64,000 nt of DNA from Lachnospiraceae bacterium (GTDB lineage Bacteria; Bacillota; Clostridia; Lachnospirales; Lachnospiraceae). Every line of letters starts with the position of its first letter. The stretch's first letter is position 1. This document shows positions 26,901-36,332 of the stretch, one piece after another. The stretch lies in NCBI GenBank assembly GCA_003979345.1, contig RYVZ01000012.1, positions 9,112 through 73,111 of the forward strand. The letters are read 5' to 3'. The position numbers and the translations under genes were made by a program. The notes under the pieces were generated by a model. The model had not been told where the DNA came from and ran no database searches. It was given only the letters and a program-made list of their open reading frames with translations.

Positions 26901-28421
26901 ATGAAACGGAACCGGTTAAAGAGAGAATTCTGCGCGTTTTTGGCGCTTTTTTATGTATGCGCTGTGTGCGCCGGCTGCGGGAAAGATACCGATCAGACAG
27001 CCGGGGGCGCTGACGGTGAAAATGCGGGACAGGAAGTGAATCTCGTTTGGGTATATTTTTCTGCGTACGGGGATATCGCGGAGGAAACCGTTCAGGAATT
27101 GAACAGGCTCCTCAAAGAGAAATATCACTGTAACTTTACGGTTACACCGGAGCCGGTCGGATTGGAAGAAGCGCGGGATGTGACGGACTATAAGCGGCTG
27201 ATACGGGAAAGATACGAAGCAAATGAAGCGACGGACATTCTTTATGCGGGATCGTCTTATGTGGGGGAAATGCCCGCATACGATCAGGCGGTGCAGGACG
27301 GACTTCTGCTCCCGTTAACCTCCCTGCTGACGGAAACAGAAAGCGGGCAGCGGCTGTATGGTTCGTTTAGTACAGCGTATTGGACCACCATGCAGTATGG
27401 GGGAGATATTTACGGTTACAGGACTGCGGATGAGCAGCTGGTATTTGACAGTGTGTGCATGGGAAATTCACTCTATGTACAGGGTCTTTCGGAGGGGCTT
27501 TTGGAAGGGGAAGCATTTTCACTGGCGGATATCAGGACTGCATTGGAAGAACTGTCTAAGAGGGAAGATCTGCCCGCCGGTGTCTGCGCCCTGTATATAG
27601 AACCGACGTCATTATGCAGTTTGGAGGGGTATGTTCCGGTATGTTATGGATTCCACGGGCTCTATTTTGTAGAGGAGAACGGCCGGTTCCGCGCGGTCAG
27701 CGCTGCGGATGAAGAACGGCTGATACAGGATTTTCGGCTCATCAGGGAGTGCCGCGAATTGTCCGGTGATATTTCGGAGGACCCATACAGCCGGTTTTTA
27801 GACGGCAGGTTTATCTTTGCGGTGACATATTGCAATTTGCGGAATTTATATGACGGCAGGTACTTGCTTGATACGAATGTCTTGGACGTCGAAGTGCTCG
27901 CCTCCAAGCCGCAGGCGGCGATCTATGCACAGAATGCCGTGACCGGGATTGCGTCCTGGTCGGAGCATCCCGAAGAAGCGATGGAGTTTTTAAGTCTTGT
28001 TGCCACCCGGCCGGAGCTGTCGAACCTGTTGACGTATGGAATCGAGGGGGAGCATTATCAGATCGATCCGGTAACCGGAAATGTCGTGATCGCCCAAAAC
28101 GGAGGGTTGGGAACCCGTGCGCTGAACACGATTGCCAATAAGACGATCACACTGCCCACGGATTTGGAGCCGGAGAATAAGGCGGAGATTTATGCGCAGC
28201 GAAACGGCAGTGCTGCGTTTAGCCCCGAAGTATTGTATGAACTGTATGCCTTGGACTGTGACCCGGACATCATGGCGGTCATCGCGGTGTATGACCGCTA
28301 TAGCGGACTTTGGAACGGGGATTACGAGGATGTGGACAGGACGGTGGAGCAGCTCAGGCAGGAGCTTGAGGAAGCCGGTATTGAGGAAGTCCTTTATAAA
28401 CTAAATCAGCTGCTTCCATGA
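26901..28421 (+). CDS. Extracellular solute-binding-type lipoprotein
   Basis: 506 residues; RBS GGAGGCGTGAGGCG. Lipobox VCAGC gives a lipidated Cys26. The mature start (EVNLVWVYFSAYGDIAEETV) and the fold pattern match type 1 solute-binding proteins, close to DUF3502/LipO-like ABC binding proteins: NRLLKEKYHCNFTVTP, LPLTSLLTE and AVTGIASWSEHPEEAMEF. It would present a ligand at the outer face of the membrane. It precedes ABC-2 type exporter genes rather than MalFG-type importer permeases, which is unusual for a binding protein and suggests a sensing or immunity role. Confidence 0.8.
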   Translation: MKRNRLKREFCAFLALFYVCAVCAGCGKDTDQTAGGADGENAGQEVNLVWVYFSAYGDIAEETVQELNRLLKEKYHCNFTVTPEPVGLEEARDVTDYKRLIRERYEANEATDILYAGSSYVGEMPAYDQAVQDGLLLPLTSLLTETESGQRLYGSFSTAYWTTMQYGGDIYGYRTADEQLVFDSVCMGNSLYVQGLSEGLLEGEAFSLADIRTALEELSKREDLPAGVCALYIEPTSLCSLEGYVPVCYGFHGLYFVEENGRFRAVSAADEERLIQDFRLIRECRELSGDISEDPYSRFLDGRFIFAVTYCNLRNLYDGRYLLDTNVLDVEVLASKPQAAIYAQNAVTGIASWSEHPEEAMEFLSLVATRPELSNLLTYGIEGEHYQIDPVTGNVVIAQNGGLGTRALNTIANKTITLPTDLEPENKAEIYAQRNGSAAFSPEVLYELYALDCDPDIMAVIAVYDRYSGLWNGDYEDVDRTVEQLRQELEEAGIEEVLYKLNQLLP

Positions 28422-28437
28422 AAAGGAGCGTCCTTAT

Positions 28438-29160
28438 ATGGAATTAAAACTATCACAGGTCACGAAAAGATATGGACATTTTACCGCGCTTGACCGGTTC
28501 GAATATTGTTTTCATGAGGGGATTTACGGGCTTTTGGGACCGAACGGGGCGGGTAAGACCACTTTGATGAATCTGATGACGGGCAATCTGCTGCCGGACG
28601 AGGGGTGTATCAGTCTGGACGGTACGGATATCTGGCAATTAGGGATCGGGTATCTGAAACATATTGGGTTTGTCCCGCAGCAGCAAAATCTTTATCCGAC
28701 CTTTACGGGGAAACGATTTTTATTTTATATGGCGGCATTAAAGGGCGTGGATAAGAAGACGGCTAAAGTGGAAATCCCTAAGCTTCTTCAGAGACTGAAC
28801 CTGACAGAACAGCAAAATAAAAAGATCCGGGAATACTCCGGAGGAATGAAACAGCGGCTGTTGATGGCACAGGCGCTGTTGGGAAACCCGAAGATTCTGA
28901 TTCTGGATGAACCGACGGCTGGTGTAGATCCGAAGGAACGGATCGAGATCCGCAATATTGTAAAGGAGCTTTCCGGCGACAAGATGATTCTGTTTGCGAC
29001 TCATGTGGTATCCGATATTGAAAAGGCGGCGGATGAGATCCTGCTGTTAAAGAAGGGAAAACTACTTGCGCTTCCCGAATATACGGACGGCTGGCGCGAG
29101 GGAAAGATTTCTCTTGAGGATATCTATCTCCATGTGTTTGAGGAAGAAGCGGGAGCATAA
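28438..29160 (+). CDS. ABC transporter ATP-binding protein
   Basis: 240 residues; RBS AAAAGGAG. Walker A GLLGPNGAGKTTLMNL, Q-loop FVPQQQNLYP, signature YSGGMKQRLLMAQALL, Walker B ILILDEPTAGVDPKER, H-loop ATHVVSD. It belongs to the CcmA/BcrA-like group that pairs with ABC-2 permeases in peptide or antibiotic export and resistance. It lies between the solute-binding lipoprotein and the 755-residue permease, its probable partner. Confidence 0.95.
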   Translation: MELKLSQVTKRYGHFTALDRFEYCFHEGIYGLLGPNGAGKTTLMNLMTGNLLPDEGCISLDGTDIWQLGIGYLKHIGFVPQQQNLYPTFTGKRFLFYMAALKGVDKKTAKVEIPKLLQRLNLTEQQNKKIREYSGGMKQRLLMAQALLGNPKILILDEPTAGVDPKERIEIRNIVKELSGDKMILFATHVVSDIEKAADEILLLKKGKLLALPEYTDGWREGKISLEDIYLHVFEEEAGA

Positions 29161-29222
29161 AACGTTGCAGAGATCGGGCAAAAAGCGAAATTCCTATTAC
29201 AATGACTTGGGAAAGGATACGC

Positions 29223-31490
29223 ATGTTTGGAAGCGAGCTCAAAAAAATCTTTACCGGAAAATTCATATTGATATTGCTGTCGCTCAGCCTTCTAAACATG
29301 CTGCTACTTTATTATGGCGAGGTGCGGGGAACGCCCTATCACGGAGAAGGCGGATATAAAGAAACGTGGGCGCAGTTAGAAAAAGAATTGGAGACATCGG
29401 ATATTCTCGCTGTATATGAGCGGGAAAAGCAGGAAGCGCAGGAGAGCATTTTTTCCGGATATATCAAAGAGTCAGCCGTAAAAAAGCAGATCGTGAATGA
29501 ATTGGAGGCGGTCATCAGTTACGCGGATTATCTTCACAATATGCGTGAAACAGCGGATCTGACCGCCAGTATTTCCATCTTTCAGGATCACGAAAGCGGC
29601 TTTTCGATTAGAAACCGAAAAAGGACGCTCGCGGCTTATGAAAAGATGGAGCCGGTTTTCGTGCAGCCCTCGCCGTCTCTTGGGATTGAGCTTTTTGCCA
29701 CATCAAAGCTCACAGATTTTATTGCGCTTGTCTTGATTATTTACGCAGTGCTTTCTGTTTGGATCAAGGATCAGGAGGAGGGGATGCAGAATCTTCTGCG
29801 TTCCTGTTTTCGGGGAAGAAGAAGTCTCGCGGCCACAAAAATGGCGGTGGGAATTTTTGTCTGCCTTGTTATAGAATTACTTTTATATGGAGGGACGCTG
29901 CTTGTTTCATGGAAATTATACGGGCTTGGGGATCTTACAAGGTTTCTGCCTTCTGTGTTCATGTTCCGCCAGACGGCGTGGCCCGTCAGGGTATGGGAAT
30001 TTCTGATTCTCTTTTTGATCGTGAAGCTTTTAGCATATAGTCTGTGTCTGCTTTTGTCCGGCTTTGTAGCGCAAAAGGTACATACGTCAACCGCTGCGAT
30101 TTTGGTATTTGGTATTGTGATCGGAAGTAGCTATCTGACCTACGTACAGATTCCGGGCGATTCTTATGCAGGCGCGCTCAAATATTTGCTGCCTTACGGT
30201 CTTTTGCAGACGCAGGAGCTGTTTCGGGTTTACCGCAACCTGAACTTGTTTGAGTATCCGGCGAATCTGGCGGCATCGTATGGGATCGTATTGATGCTTG
30301 GAATCACGCTCCTCGTCTTTTCCCTGTTAAAAGAAGCAGACACGAAAACGCGTTCCGCATTGAGTTCTGTGAGACGCAAAGGCTCTGCCTTGAAATGGCG
30401 GTATCGAACGAAACAAAGACGACACCGTCTGGATGAGTGCGGGGGAGTCCTGCTTCAAGAATTTAGAAAAGTTTTGATCGACCGGAAGGTGATTCTGATT
30501 TTGGCGGTATTAGGACTCATGCAGGGATATTTATATAAAGACAGGACAGTTACGTATTACACTTATACGGAATATTGTTACAGACAGTATTTAGACTATC
30601 TCCAAGGAGAAATCACCCCTGAGAAGGAGGCGTATCTGGAAGCGGAACAGGAACGGTTTGAAACGCTTTTGAATGCGCAGATGCAGACCGATCCGGGGAT
30701 GGAATCAGATATGGAGAGGCAAATGCAGGCTTATGATGCGTTTTGCCGAGTTTTAGATTACTATGAGGATCTGCGTGAGAATCATCTGTCCTGCATGGTG
30801 TATGAGACGGCTTATGAGGAGCTGACGGCTGCGGCAGGAAACGGCAGGGATGCGTTTCTTGCCTTTGAAATGATGGCGTTTATGGTCTTGTGCGCAGCGC
30901 AGATCTACGGTCCGGAAGATCAGCTTCACATGACCGGACTGTGCCGCGTCACGCTGTATGGCAGAAGGCGGGCGGAGCTTGTAAGAGCGGGGCTTTGCGC
31001 ATGTATAGGCGGGGCGGTCCTGTGTCTTTCCTATTTGCCGTTTTTTATGAATGTTATGAAAACGTACCAGATTTCCGCAGAGACGTTTTCCTATCCGGTC
31101 GGATGCCTCCGGTTATTAGGCAGATATGGGAATCGTATGACGATCGGCGGGTATTTGCTGCTTTTGTCTGCGCTCAGGTTTTTGTTTCTGAGTCTGGGAG
31201 GATTCATAGTCTGCGCGTTTTCCCAAAAGCTTAAGAGCGTTATGAATACCGTGATGCTTGGATTTGTGCTGCTGGCGCTGCCTTTTGGTATTTTGATGCT
31301 GTCGGAAGCTGCCGCACCGTTTCTGGTGCTTTACAGTCCGATGCTGGGAAATTATTTCATGAAACTTCCGGCGTTTGCGGTTGTCGCGATTTTAGTATGT
31401 ATCCTGACCGTCATGTGGGGCATGCTTTATCGAAGGATTTCTGTTAAAAAATTTTATATCAAAAATGATTTCGACCGAAAAATGAAATAA
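29223..31490 (+). CDS. Large ABC transporter permease, duplicated ABC-2 type
   Basis: 755 residues from ATG 29223; GGAAAGG is 6 bases upstream, while ATG 29202 has no site. Two halves each begin with a membrane segment, then an extracytoplasmic helical region, then about five membrane segments: first half FTGKFILILLSLSLLNMLLL then 165-400; second half VLIDRKVILILAVLGLMQG then about 540-745. This is an internally duplicated permease, enough for a transporter with an ATPase dimer. It is the last gene of the operon. No terminator is evident in the 74 bases that follow. Confidence 0.88.
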   Translation: MFGSELKKIFTGKFILILLSLSLLNMLLLYYGEVRGTPYHGEGGYKETWAQLEKELETSDILAVYEREKQEAQESIFSGYIKESAVKKQIVNELEAVISYADYLHNMRETADLTASISIFQDHESGFSIRNRKRTLAAYEKMEPVFVQPSPSLGIELFATSKLTDFIALVLIIYAVLSVWIKDQEEGMQNLLRSCFRGRRSLAATKMAVGIFVCLVIELLLYGGTLLVSWKLYGLGDLTRFLPSVFMFRQTAWPVRVWEFLILFLIVKLLAYSLCLLLSGFVAQKVHTSTAAILVFGIVIGSSYLTYVQIPGDSYAGALKYLLPYGLLQTQELFRVYRNLNLFEYPANLAASYGIVLMLGITLLVFSLLKEADTKTRSALSSVRRKGSALKWRYRTKQRRHRLDECGGVLLQEFRKVLIDRKVILILAVLGLMQGYLYKDRTVTYYTYTEYCYRQYLDYLQGEITPEKEAYLEAEQERFETLLNAQMQTDPGMESDMERQMQAYDAFCRVLDYYEDLRENHLSCMVYETAYEELTAAAGNGRDAFLAFEMMAFMVLCAAQIYGPEDQLHMTGLCRVTLYGRRRAELVRAGLCACIGGAVLCLSYLPFFMNVMKTYQISAETFSYPVGCLRLLGRYGNRMTIGGYLLLLSALRFLFLSLGGFIVCAFSQKLKSVMNTVMLGFVLLALPFGILMLSEAAAPFLVLYSPMLGNYFMKLPAFAVVAILVCILTVMWGMLYRRISVKKFYIKNDFDRKMK

Positions 31491-31564
31491 AGCGTTATAT
31501 AAGACGCTAAATAAGATTTATTCAGTGGTTAGCCAAGACAGTCACGCCAGCAAAGCCCGTGTCA

Positions 31565-32740
31565 TCAGTGAAGGATCATTTTTCGTGCGGCATGAATCCC
31601 GATTTTATAGGGAAGCGGTCTGAGCGCATGATCAGCTTCCTTTAACTTTTCCCGAATCGGAATCTGCTGCGGGCAATGCTGCTCGCACTTGCCGCAGCCA
31701 ACGCACTGTGATGCAAAACCGGGTTCCTTGCGCATACCCATGTTTTGGGCAAACTCAAAGCGGGCAGAGGACTTCTTCTCCATGTACATCAGATTGTAAT
31801 AGTAGAAATTGCCGGGAATATCTACTCCTTTGGGGCAGGGCATACAATATCGGCAGCCTGTGCAGCCTACCTTTTCCCGTTCACGGATGATCTGTTTGAT
31901 CCGTCCTACGATCGCCATGTCCTCATCTGTAAAATGTCCCGGTTCCGCTTTCGATGCGATACGGATATTTTCATTTACCATATCTTCCGAATTCATGCCG
32001 GAAAGCACGCATGTGACTTCCGGCTGGTTCCACAGCCAGCGCAGTCCCAGTTCGGCGGGTGTATAGCCCTTGCTGTCAGCGGCAAGAGCTTCTTTGGCTT
32101 TATCAGGCAGACTGACCAGCTTGCCGCCGCGGAGCGGTTCCATAATGATGACCGGAATCCCCTTCCCGGCCGCTGCCTGAAGCCCTCTCCTTCCTGCCTG
32201 ACTATGCTCATCCAGATAGTTATACTGAATCTGACAGAAGTCCCAGTCATAGGCGTCAAGTATTTGAAGGAACATGTCTGTGTCGCCGTGGTAGGAAAAA
32301 CCGATATTATGGATGCTGCCTTCTGCTTTTTTACGTTTGATCCAGTCTTCAATCCCCAGAGTCTTTAGATGTTCCCATTCCGCATGATCTGTGAGCATAT
32401 GCATCAGGTAGTAATCAATATGATCCGTGCGGAGGCGGGACAGCTCCTCCTGAAAAGTCTTCTCGATCGCTGAGGAGGATCTCATGAGATATTGCGGCAG
32501 TTTGGTGGCGATAAAGACTTTGTCACGGCAGCCGTTCTCGTAAAGAATTTTGCCGAGGCATTCCTCACTGCCGGGATAAATATAGGCGGTGTCAAAATAA
32601 TTGACGCCCTTTTCGATGGCAAGAAGAATCTCCTTCTTTGCCTTTTCGTAGTCGATGGCATTTCCTTTTTTGGTGAATCGCATGCAGCCATAACCCAGCT
32701 GGGAAATCTGCCTGCAATATCGGTCAAGTCTGTATTTCAT
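31565..32740 (-). CDS. Aldo/keto reductase with C-terminal 4Fe-4S ferredoxin domain
   Basis: 391 residues. The AKR barrel covers about 1-270 (QISQLGYGCMRF, GVNYFDTAYIYPGSEECLG with the catalytic Asp-Tyr pair, HIDYYLMHMLTD, NIGFSYHGD). The C-terminal Fe-S region has CTGCRYCMPCPKGVDIP and CVGCGKCEQHCPQQIP. This subfamily is common in anaerobes, with unknown carbonyl or quinone substrates and electrons relayed through the clusters. RBS AGGAAGG. Monocistronic and convergent with the ABC operon. Confidence 0.93.
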   Translation of the reverse strand: MKYRLDRYCRQISQLGYGCMRFTKKGNAIDYEKAKKEILLAIEKGVNYFDTAYIYPGSEECLGKILYENGCRDKVFIATKLPQYLMRSSSAIEKTFQEELSRLRTDHIDYYLMHMLTDHAEWEHLKTLGIEDWIKRKKAEGSIHNIGFSYHGDTDMFLQILDAYDWDFCQIQYNYLDEHSQAGRRGLQAAAGKGIPVIIMEPLRGGKLVSLPDKAKEALAADSKGYTPAELGLRWLWNQPEVTCVLSGMNSEDMVNENIRIASKAEPGHFTDEDMAIVGRIKQIIREREKVGCTGCRYCMPCPKGVDIPGNFYYYNLMYMEKKSSARFEFAQNMGMRKEPGFASQCVGCGKCEQHCPQQIPIREKLKEADHALRPLPYKIGIHAARKMILH

Positions 32741-32804
32741 TGTGATACCTTCCTGTGCGCTTCAGCGCACATATTCATCCATCATGGTGCAATACACTTT
32801 TTAG

Positions 32805-32925
32805 GGGAAACGCTGATCAAAGCGTTTCCCGCGCCGGATTTGCGTTGCGAAGCAACAAAAACCCCTGCAAATCCGTGCTCATCTGCCGGAGGCTCTGAGG
32901 AAGCGATGATTTAATCAGCGCTTCC
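32805..32925. repeat. 121-bp dispersed triple-hairpin element, copy A
   Basis: Hairpin 1 is GGGAAACGCTgatcaaAGCGTTTCCC. Hairpin 2 is GGATTTGC...GCAAATCC with inner GTTGCgaaGCAAC. Hairpin 3 is GGAAGCG...CGCTTCC with a GATTTAATC core. It is almost identical to 37009-37129 over the same length. Apart from this repeat and the 28-codon ORF at 33122, the 32741-33291 gap has no gene. Confidence 0.93.
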
Positions 32926-33121
32926 TCAGAGCTATGATTTAATTATAACAAAGGTTTTGTGCTTTTGCATCGTTTTTTCATTTTTCATATCATGAAGTTT
33001 TGTAAGGGAGCTTTGAAAGCACGGAAGGAAAGGTCAAGGGAAGAGGTCGTTGAAAAAAGAGTTATTTCATGATATGCTACCTATTGGGAGTGAGAGCGGT
33101 CCGATAGAAGTTGGAGGAGCG

Positions 33122-33208
33122 ATGAATAGGAAGCATGAGGAATTTTTAGATGTGATTGCGACGTTAAGCCTTTTGGATGACTTAAAAAGCTGCACGATTC
33201 CCAGGTAA
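33122..33208 (+). CDS. 28-residue ORF or 5' gene remnant
   Basis: MNRKHEEFLDVIATLSLLDD..., stopping after 28 codons. A strong GGAGGAG site is 3-5 bases before ATG. Its size and gene-like start suggest the preserved beginning of a decayed gene, though a true small protein cannot be excluded. Not recognised. Confidence 0.3.
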   Translation: MNRKHEEFLDVIATLSLLDDLKSCTIPR

Positions 33209-33291
33209 TATTTATAACAGCAAGCGACAGTTCCTTCATAATAGGGGCGTTTGGCTTATTTGTAAAGCTCGCGATACGTGGGAGATAACAG

Positions 33292-33915
33292 ATGATAAAA
33301 ACAGTGATTTTTGATATCGGCAATGTGTTGGTGGATTTCCGGTTTCGGAAAATGGTGGAAAGCAAAGGATTTACGAAAGAAGTCTGCGACCGTATTGAGG
33401 AGGCGACCGTGGACAGCGGGTTTTGGAATGAGCTGGACCGCGGCGTGATGAGCTATGACGAAGTACTCTCCCTGTTTGCCGCCCGTGATAAAGGAATTGA
33501 GACACAGATGAGACAGGCGCTTGCAAGTCTTAAGGGAATCGTAAAGATGCGTCCTCATGCCGTACCGTGGGTGCGCGGCTTAAAACGTGCAGGATATCAG
33601 GTGCTCGCACTTTCCAATTATCCGGAAAAAGCATATGAGGATGATAAAGAACAGCTTGCATTTCTGGATGATATGGACGGCTATATTTTATCGTACCGGG
33701 ACAAGGTCGTGAAACCGGACCGGGAGATTTATGACTTATTGCAGGCGCGCTATTCGTTTGCGCCAAAGGAGTGCGTGTTTATCGATGATCTGCAGACGAA
33801 TCTGGACACGGCGGACAAGCTTGGCTGGCAAACGATCCGCTACGAGAGCTATGAGCAGGTATGCGCGCGGCTGCGGGAGATTGGCGTTGAGTGGGATGAC
33901 AGAGAGGACTTTTAG
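33292..33915 (+). CDS. HAD-superfamily hydrolase
   Basis: 207 residues; RBS GGGAG. Motif I FDIGNVLVDF (DxG variant with Gly-Asn, common in YihX-like phosphatases), motif II LALSNYPEK, motif III Lys in DKVVKPDREIYDLL, motif IV CVFIDDLQTNLDTA. The helical cap lies between motifs I and II. Likely a cytosolic sugar-phosphate or alpha-glucose-1-phosphate-type phosphatase; the substrate cannot be read from sequence. A terminator follows. Confidence 0.9.
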   Translation: MIKTVIFDIGNVLVDFRFRKMVESKGFTKEVCDRIEEATVDSGFWNELDRGVMSYDEVLSLFAARDKGIETQMRQALASLKGIVKMRPHAVPWVRGLKRAGYQVLALSNYPEKAYEDDKEQLAFLDDMDGYILSYRDKVVKPDREIYDLLQARYSFAPKECVFIDDLQTNLDTADKLGWQTIRYESYEQVCARLREIGVEWDDREDF

Positions 33916-33921
33916 GGATAG

Positions 33922-33969
33922 CAGGCTTTTTCTGCATGGATTGTACCGAAGCAGAAAAGCCTGTTTTTT
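33922..33969 (+). terminator. Terminator after the HAD gene
   Basis: CAGGCTTTTTCTGC ... GCAGAAAAGCCTG followed by six T. Confidence 0.85.
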
Positions 33970-34066
33970 ACGGAAATTGGCTGGCGGAATACCATAATGA
34001 AAGTGAAATCTACCGCTGCCTGGAGGTAGATATACGCCCTTGGCAGGTTCGGTGTAAGGAGGAATT

Positions 34067-35614
34067 TTGAAAACGAAAGAGAATACCGGCTGGAATTACC
34101 GGGAGATCAGACATAATAGCTGGGAGACGACGTTCCGAAAAGGAAAAAAAGCATGGTTCATGCTTGTGATCGTCTGTTTTCTGTTTGCGTTTACCGGCGT
34201 GTCGGACGCTTCACAGAGCAATTTTATCCAATTATTGGACAGGCTGCTGGGGTTGGATGAGACGATGCTTACCGGACGCATCACTTATTTGAAAGAATAT
34301 ATCGTGAATGTACCTGTCGTAAAGGATATCCCGTTTATCACATCGGAATTTGCGCTTGGCTTGATCGATGCTCTTTCCCGGAATGCCGCGCTGGTCGTGC
34401 GCATTTTTTCATTGAACGGAGCATACTTTGAGCGGAATCCGGGAGAGGTGATCGCTAATATGCTGATCGTGGTGCTCTTATCCGCCGCGATCCGCCTTTT
34501 TATCCAAAACGTGGCTGTAGTCGGACGGAACCGTTATGTGATGGAGAGCCGTTTTCAGAAACAAGTACCGCTGCGAAGAATCTTTGCCGTTTTTCACAGG
34601 AGGTATATCGGGAATCTGATCAGAGTCATGTTCTGTTATCATGCAGTGCTTTTCCTGTGGGCTTTTACGATCGTGGGAGGTGTGATACGGTATTATCAAT
34701 ACAGTATGGTGCCGTATATTTTGGCGGAAAACCCTTCGGTGACATGGAGGCAGGCAAAAGAACTTTCGAGTTCCATGACGAAAGGACACAAATGGAAGAT
34801 GTTCTGCACACAGATGTCCTATCTGCATATCTGGCTGCTCAGGTTCGTTCCGGTCGTGGGGCTGTGTACCGCCGTACCGCTGAATGCGGAATTGAATGCG
34901 GAGATGTATTTTGTACTGCGCAGGAAGCCGGAGATCGATCGCAGCCTGCTGACCGAGCCGCTGTTTTCGGAAAAACCTTATTGTATGTCTGTCAAAGAAG
35001 GTTTTGCCGACGAAAAGACGCCGGAATATCAGCTTCAGGATCTGGACCTTACGATCGTGCGCCGCGGGAGCGGAAGATTTGCTTACGATATGACGGATAT
35101 GATCTTTTTGTTCTTTGCGTTTGGTATGGTTGGCTGGGTGTGGGAAGTCACACTGCATTATGTGCGGTATCATACTTTAGTAAACCGTGGAACGATGTAC
35201 GGACCGTGGATACCGATCTACGGGGTCGGCGGGACGGCTGTCGTTCTGCTTTTGAACCGGTTTAAGAAGGATATGGGCAGACTGTTCATGATGGCAGTTT
35301 TACTGTGCGCCGTGCTTGAATATGCGACAAGTTTTTTGCTGGAGTTTTTGTTTAATGCTTCTTACTGGAATTACCGATCCATGTTTATGAATCTGAATGG
35401 ACGAATCTGTTTGACAGGACTGCTTGCCTTTGGAATCGGGGGACTGTTTGCCGTTTATATCGCGGCTCCTGAAATCAGCCGTTTTACCGATCGTTTCTCC
35501 AAAAGGAAGCAGATCATTGCGGCGGCTGTGTTATGTACGGCATTTGCGTCAGATTTTATTTGCTGCATGTATTTTGGATTTAACAACGGCGCCGGCGTCG
35601 GGGGTGCGCTGTAG
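34067..35614 (+). CDS. DUF975 - PF06541 (putative ABC permease) fusion membrane protein
   Basis: 515 residues from TTG 34067, with AAGGAGG 4 bases upstream. Residues ~1-290 match the DUF975 pattern: a cluster of membrane segments and PYILAENPSVTWRQAKELSS with MTKGHKWKMF. Residues ~335-515 match PF06541: FFAFGMVGWVWEVTLHYV, NRGTMYGPWIPIYGVGG, NGRICLTGLLAFGIGG. The two families are usually separate genes in Firmicutes, so this looks like a fusion. Despite its name, PF06541 has no proven transport role. Monocistronic. Confidence 0.82.
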   Translation: MKTKENTGWNYREIRHNSWETTFRKGKKAWFMLVIVCFLFAFTGVSDASQSNFIQLLDRLLGLDETMLTGRITYLKEYIVNVPVVKDIPFITSEFALGLIDALSRNAALVVRIFSLNGAYFERNPGEVIANMLIVVLLSAAIRLFIQNVAVVGRNRYVMESRFQKQVPLRRIFAVFHRRYIGNLIRVMFCYHAVLFLWAFTIVGGVIRYYQYSMVPYILAENPSVTWRQAKELSSSMTKGHKWKMFCTQMSYLHIWLLRFVPVVGLCTAVPLNAELNAEMYFVLRRKPEIDRSLLTEPLFSEKPYCMSVKEGFADEKTPEYQLQDLDLTIVRRGSGRFAYDMTDMIFLFFAFGMVGWVWEVTLHYVRYHTLVNRGTMYGPWIPIYGVGGTAVVLLLNRFKKDMGRLFMMAVLLCAVLEYATSFLLEFLFNASYWNYRSMFMNLNGRICLTGLLAFGIGGLFAVYIAAPEISRFTDRFSKRKQIIAAAVLCTAFASDFICCMYFGFNNGAGVGGAL

Positions 35615-35627
35615 GGCAGCAGGGCAG

Positions 35628-35978
35628 TCAGTTTTTTGACTTATTTTTGTCCGGCGAATCTGCGGACTCTTCTGCCTGCATTTTTGCGATCCGGGCTTCT
35701 AAAACTTCCTCATCATCCGGCGTATCGGGAAACAGTGTCGCGATTGTTTTTTTACGTGTCAGGAGACCATACAGCCAAATATAAATCCAAATCAGGATCG
35801 GAACGACAACGGTGCAGGCGAGCGCGCCCATGAACAATGAAGAAGCGCCTTCAAATCTGCATAATGCGAGGATCAATGTGACAAGATAAAGACCGGCGAG
35901 CAGCACGATGCCGATAATGGCTGCAATCTGTTTGTGACGTTTGACTTTTTTATTTTCCGTTTTATTTTCCGTTTCCAT
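35628..35978 (-). CDS. Small two-pass membrane protein
   Basis: 116 residues; an AGGCAGG-like site precedes ATG. A basic N-terminus is followed by two membrane segments (IAAIIGIVLLAGLYLVTLIL and GALACTVVVPILIWIYIWLY) and an acidic C-terminal tail (PDTPDDEEVLEARIAKMQAEE). It resembles uncharacterised clostridial two-helix membrane proteins. Convergent with the DUF975 fusion gene, 13 bases from its stop. Confidence 0.75.
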   Translation of the reverse strand: METENKTENKKVKRHKQIAAIIGIVLLAGLYLVTLILALCRFEGASSLFMGALACTVVVPILIWIYIWLYGLLTRKKTIATLFPDTPDDEEVLEARIAKMQAEESADSPDKNKSKN

Positions 35979-36237
35979 GAGATATCCTGCCTTTCTAAAT
36001 CATTGTAGCATGCCTGATACGAAAAAAACAACCCCTTCCGGCGCGCAGACATAAAGTCGAAGTCCGAAAGAGGCTGCTTTGATAAGGGGAGGATAAAATT
36101 ATTTTTTTCTTTGGTGTAATGATCAATGGAGGGGGATCCAATGATTAGTCATAGTATCGCCGTGTTTGGACGGCTTATACAAAAAATATAAAAAATTTTC
36201 AGAATTTGTTTGCGGATGCGTTTTAACAAAAAAAGTT

Positions 36238-36266
36238 TTGAATTTCTATTTGTTCTGAGATATAAT
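36238..36266 (+). promoter_or_regulatory. Promoter of the SEC-C gene
   Basis: TTGAAT, 17 bp, TATAAT. The near-palindrome GCACTTTAAGAGTGTC (36284-36299) sits just after the predicted start and resembles the one in the ankyrin promoter at 52815. The remainder of 35979-36332 shows no gene. Confidence 0.7.
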
Positions 36267-36332
36267 GGTGGCAAACCATAACGGCACTTTAAGAGTGTCG
36301 GTAACGATATGAGAAAGAAGGATGGACAGGCT

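Noticed and set aside
34478..35173. 231-residue minus-strand ORF opposite the DUF975/PF06541 gene
   Set aside because: Composition (His/Arg/Pro-rich) and lack of a ribosome site mark it as a shadow of the membrane-protein gene.
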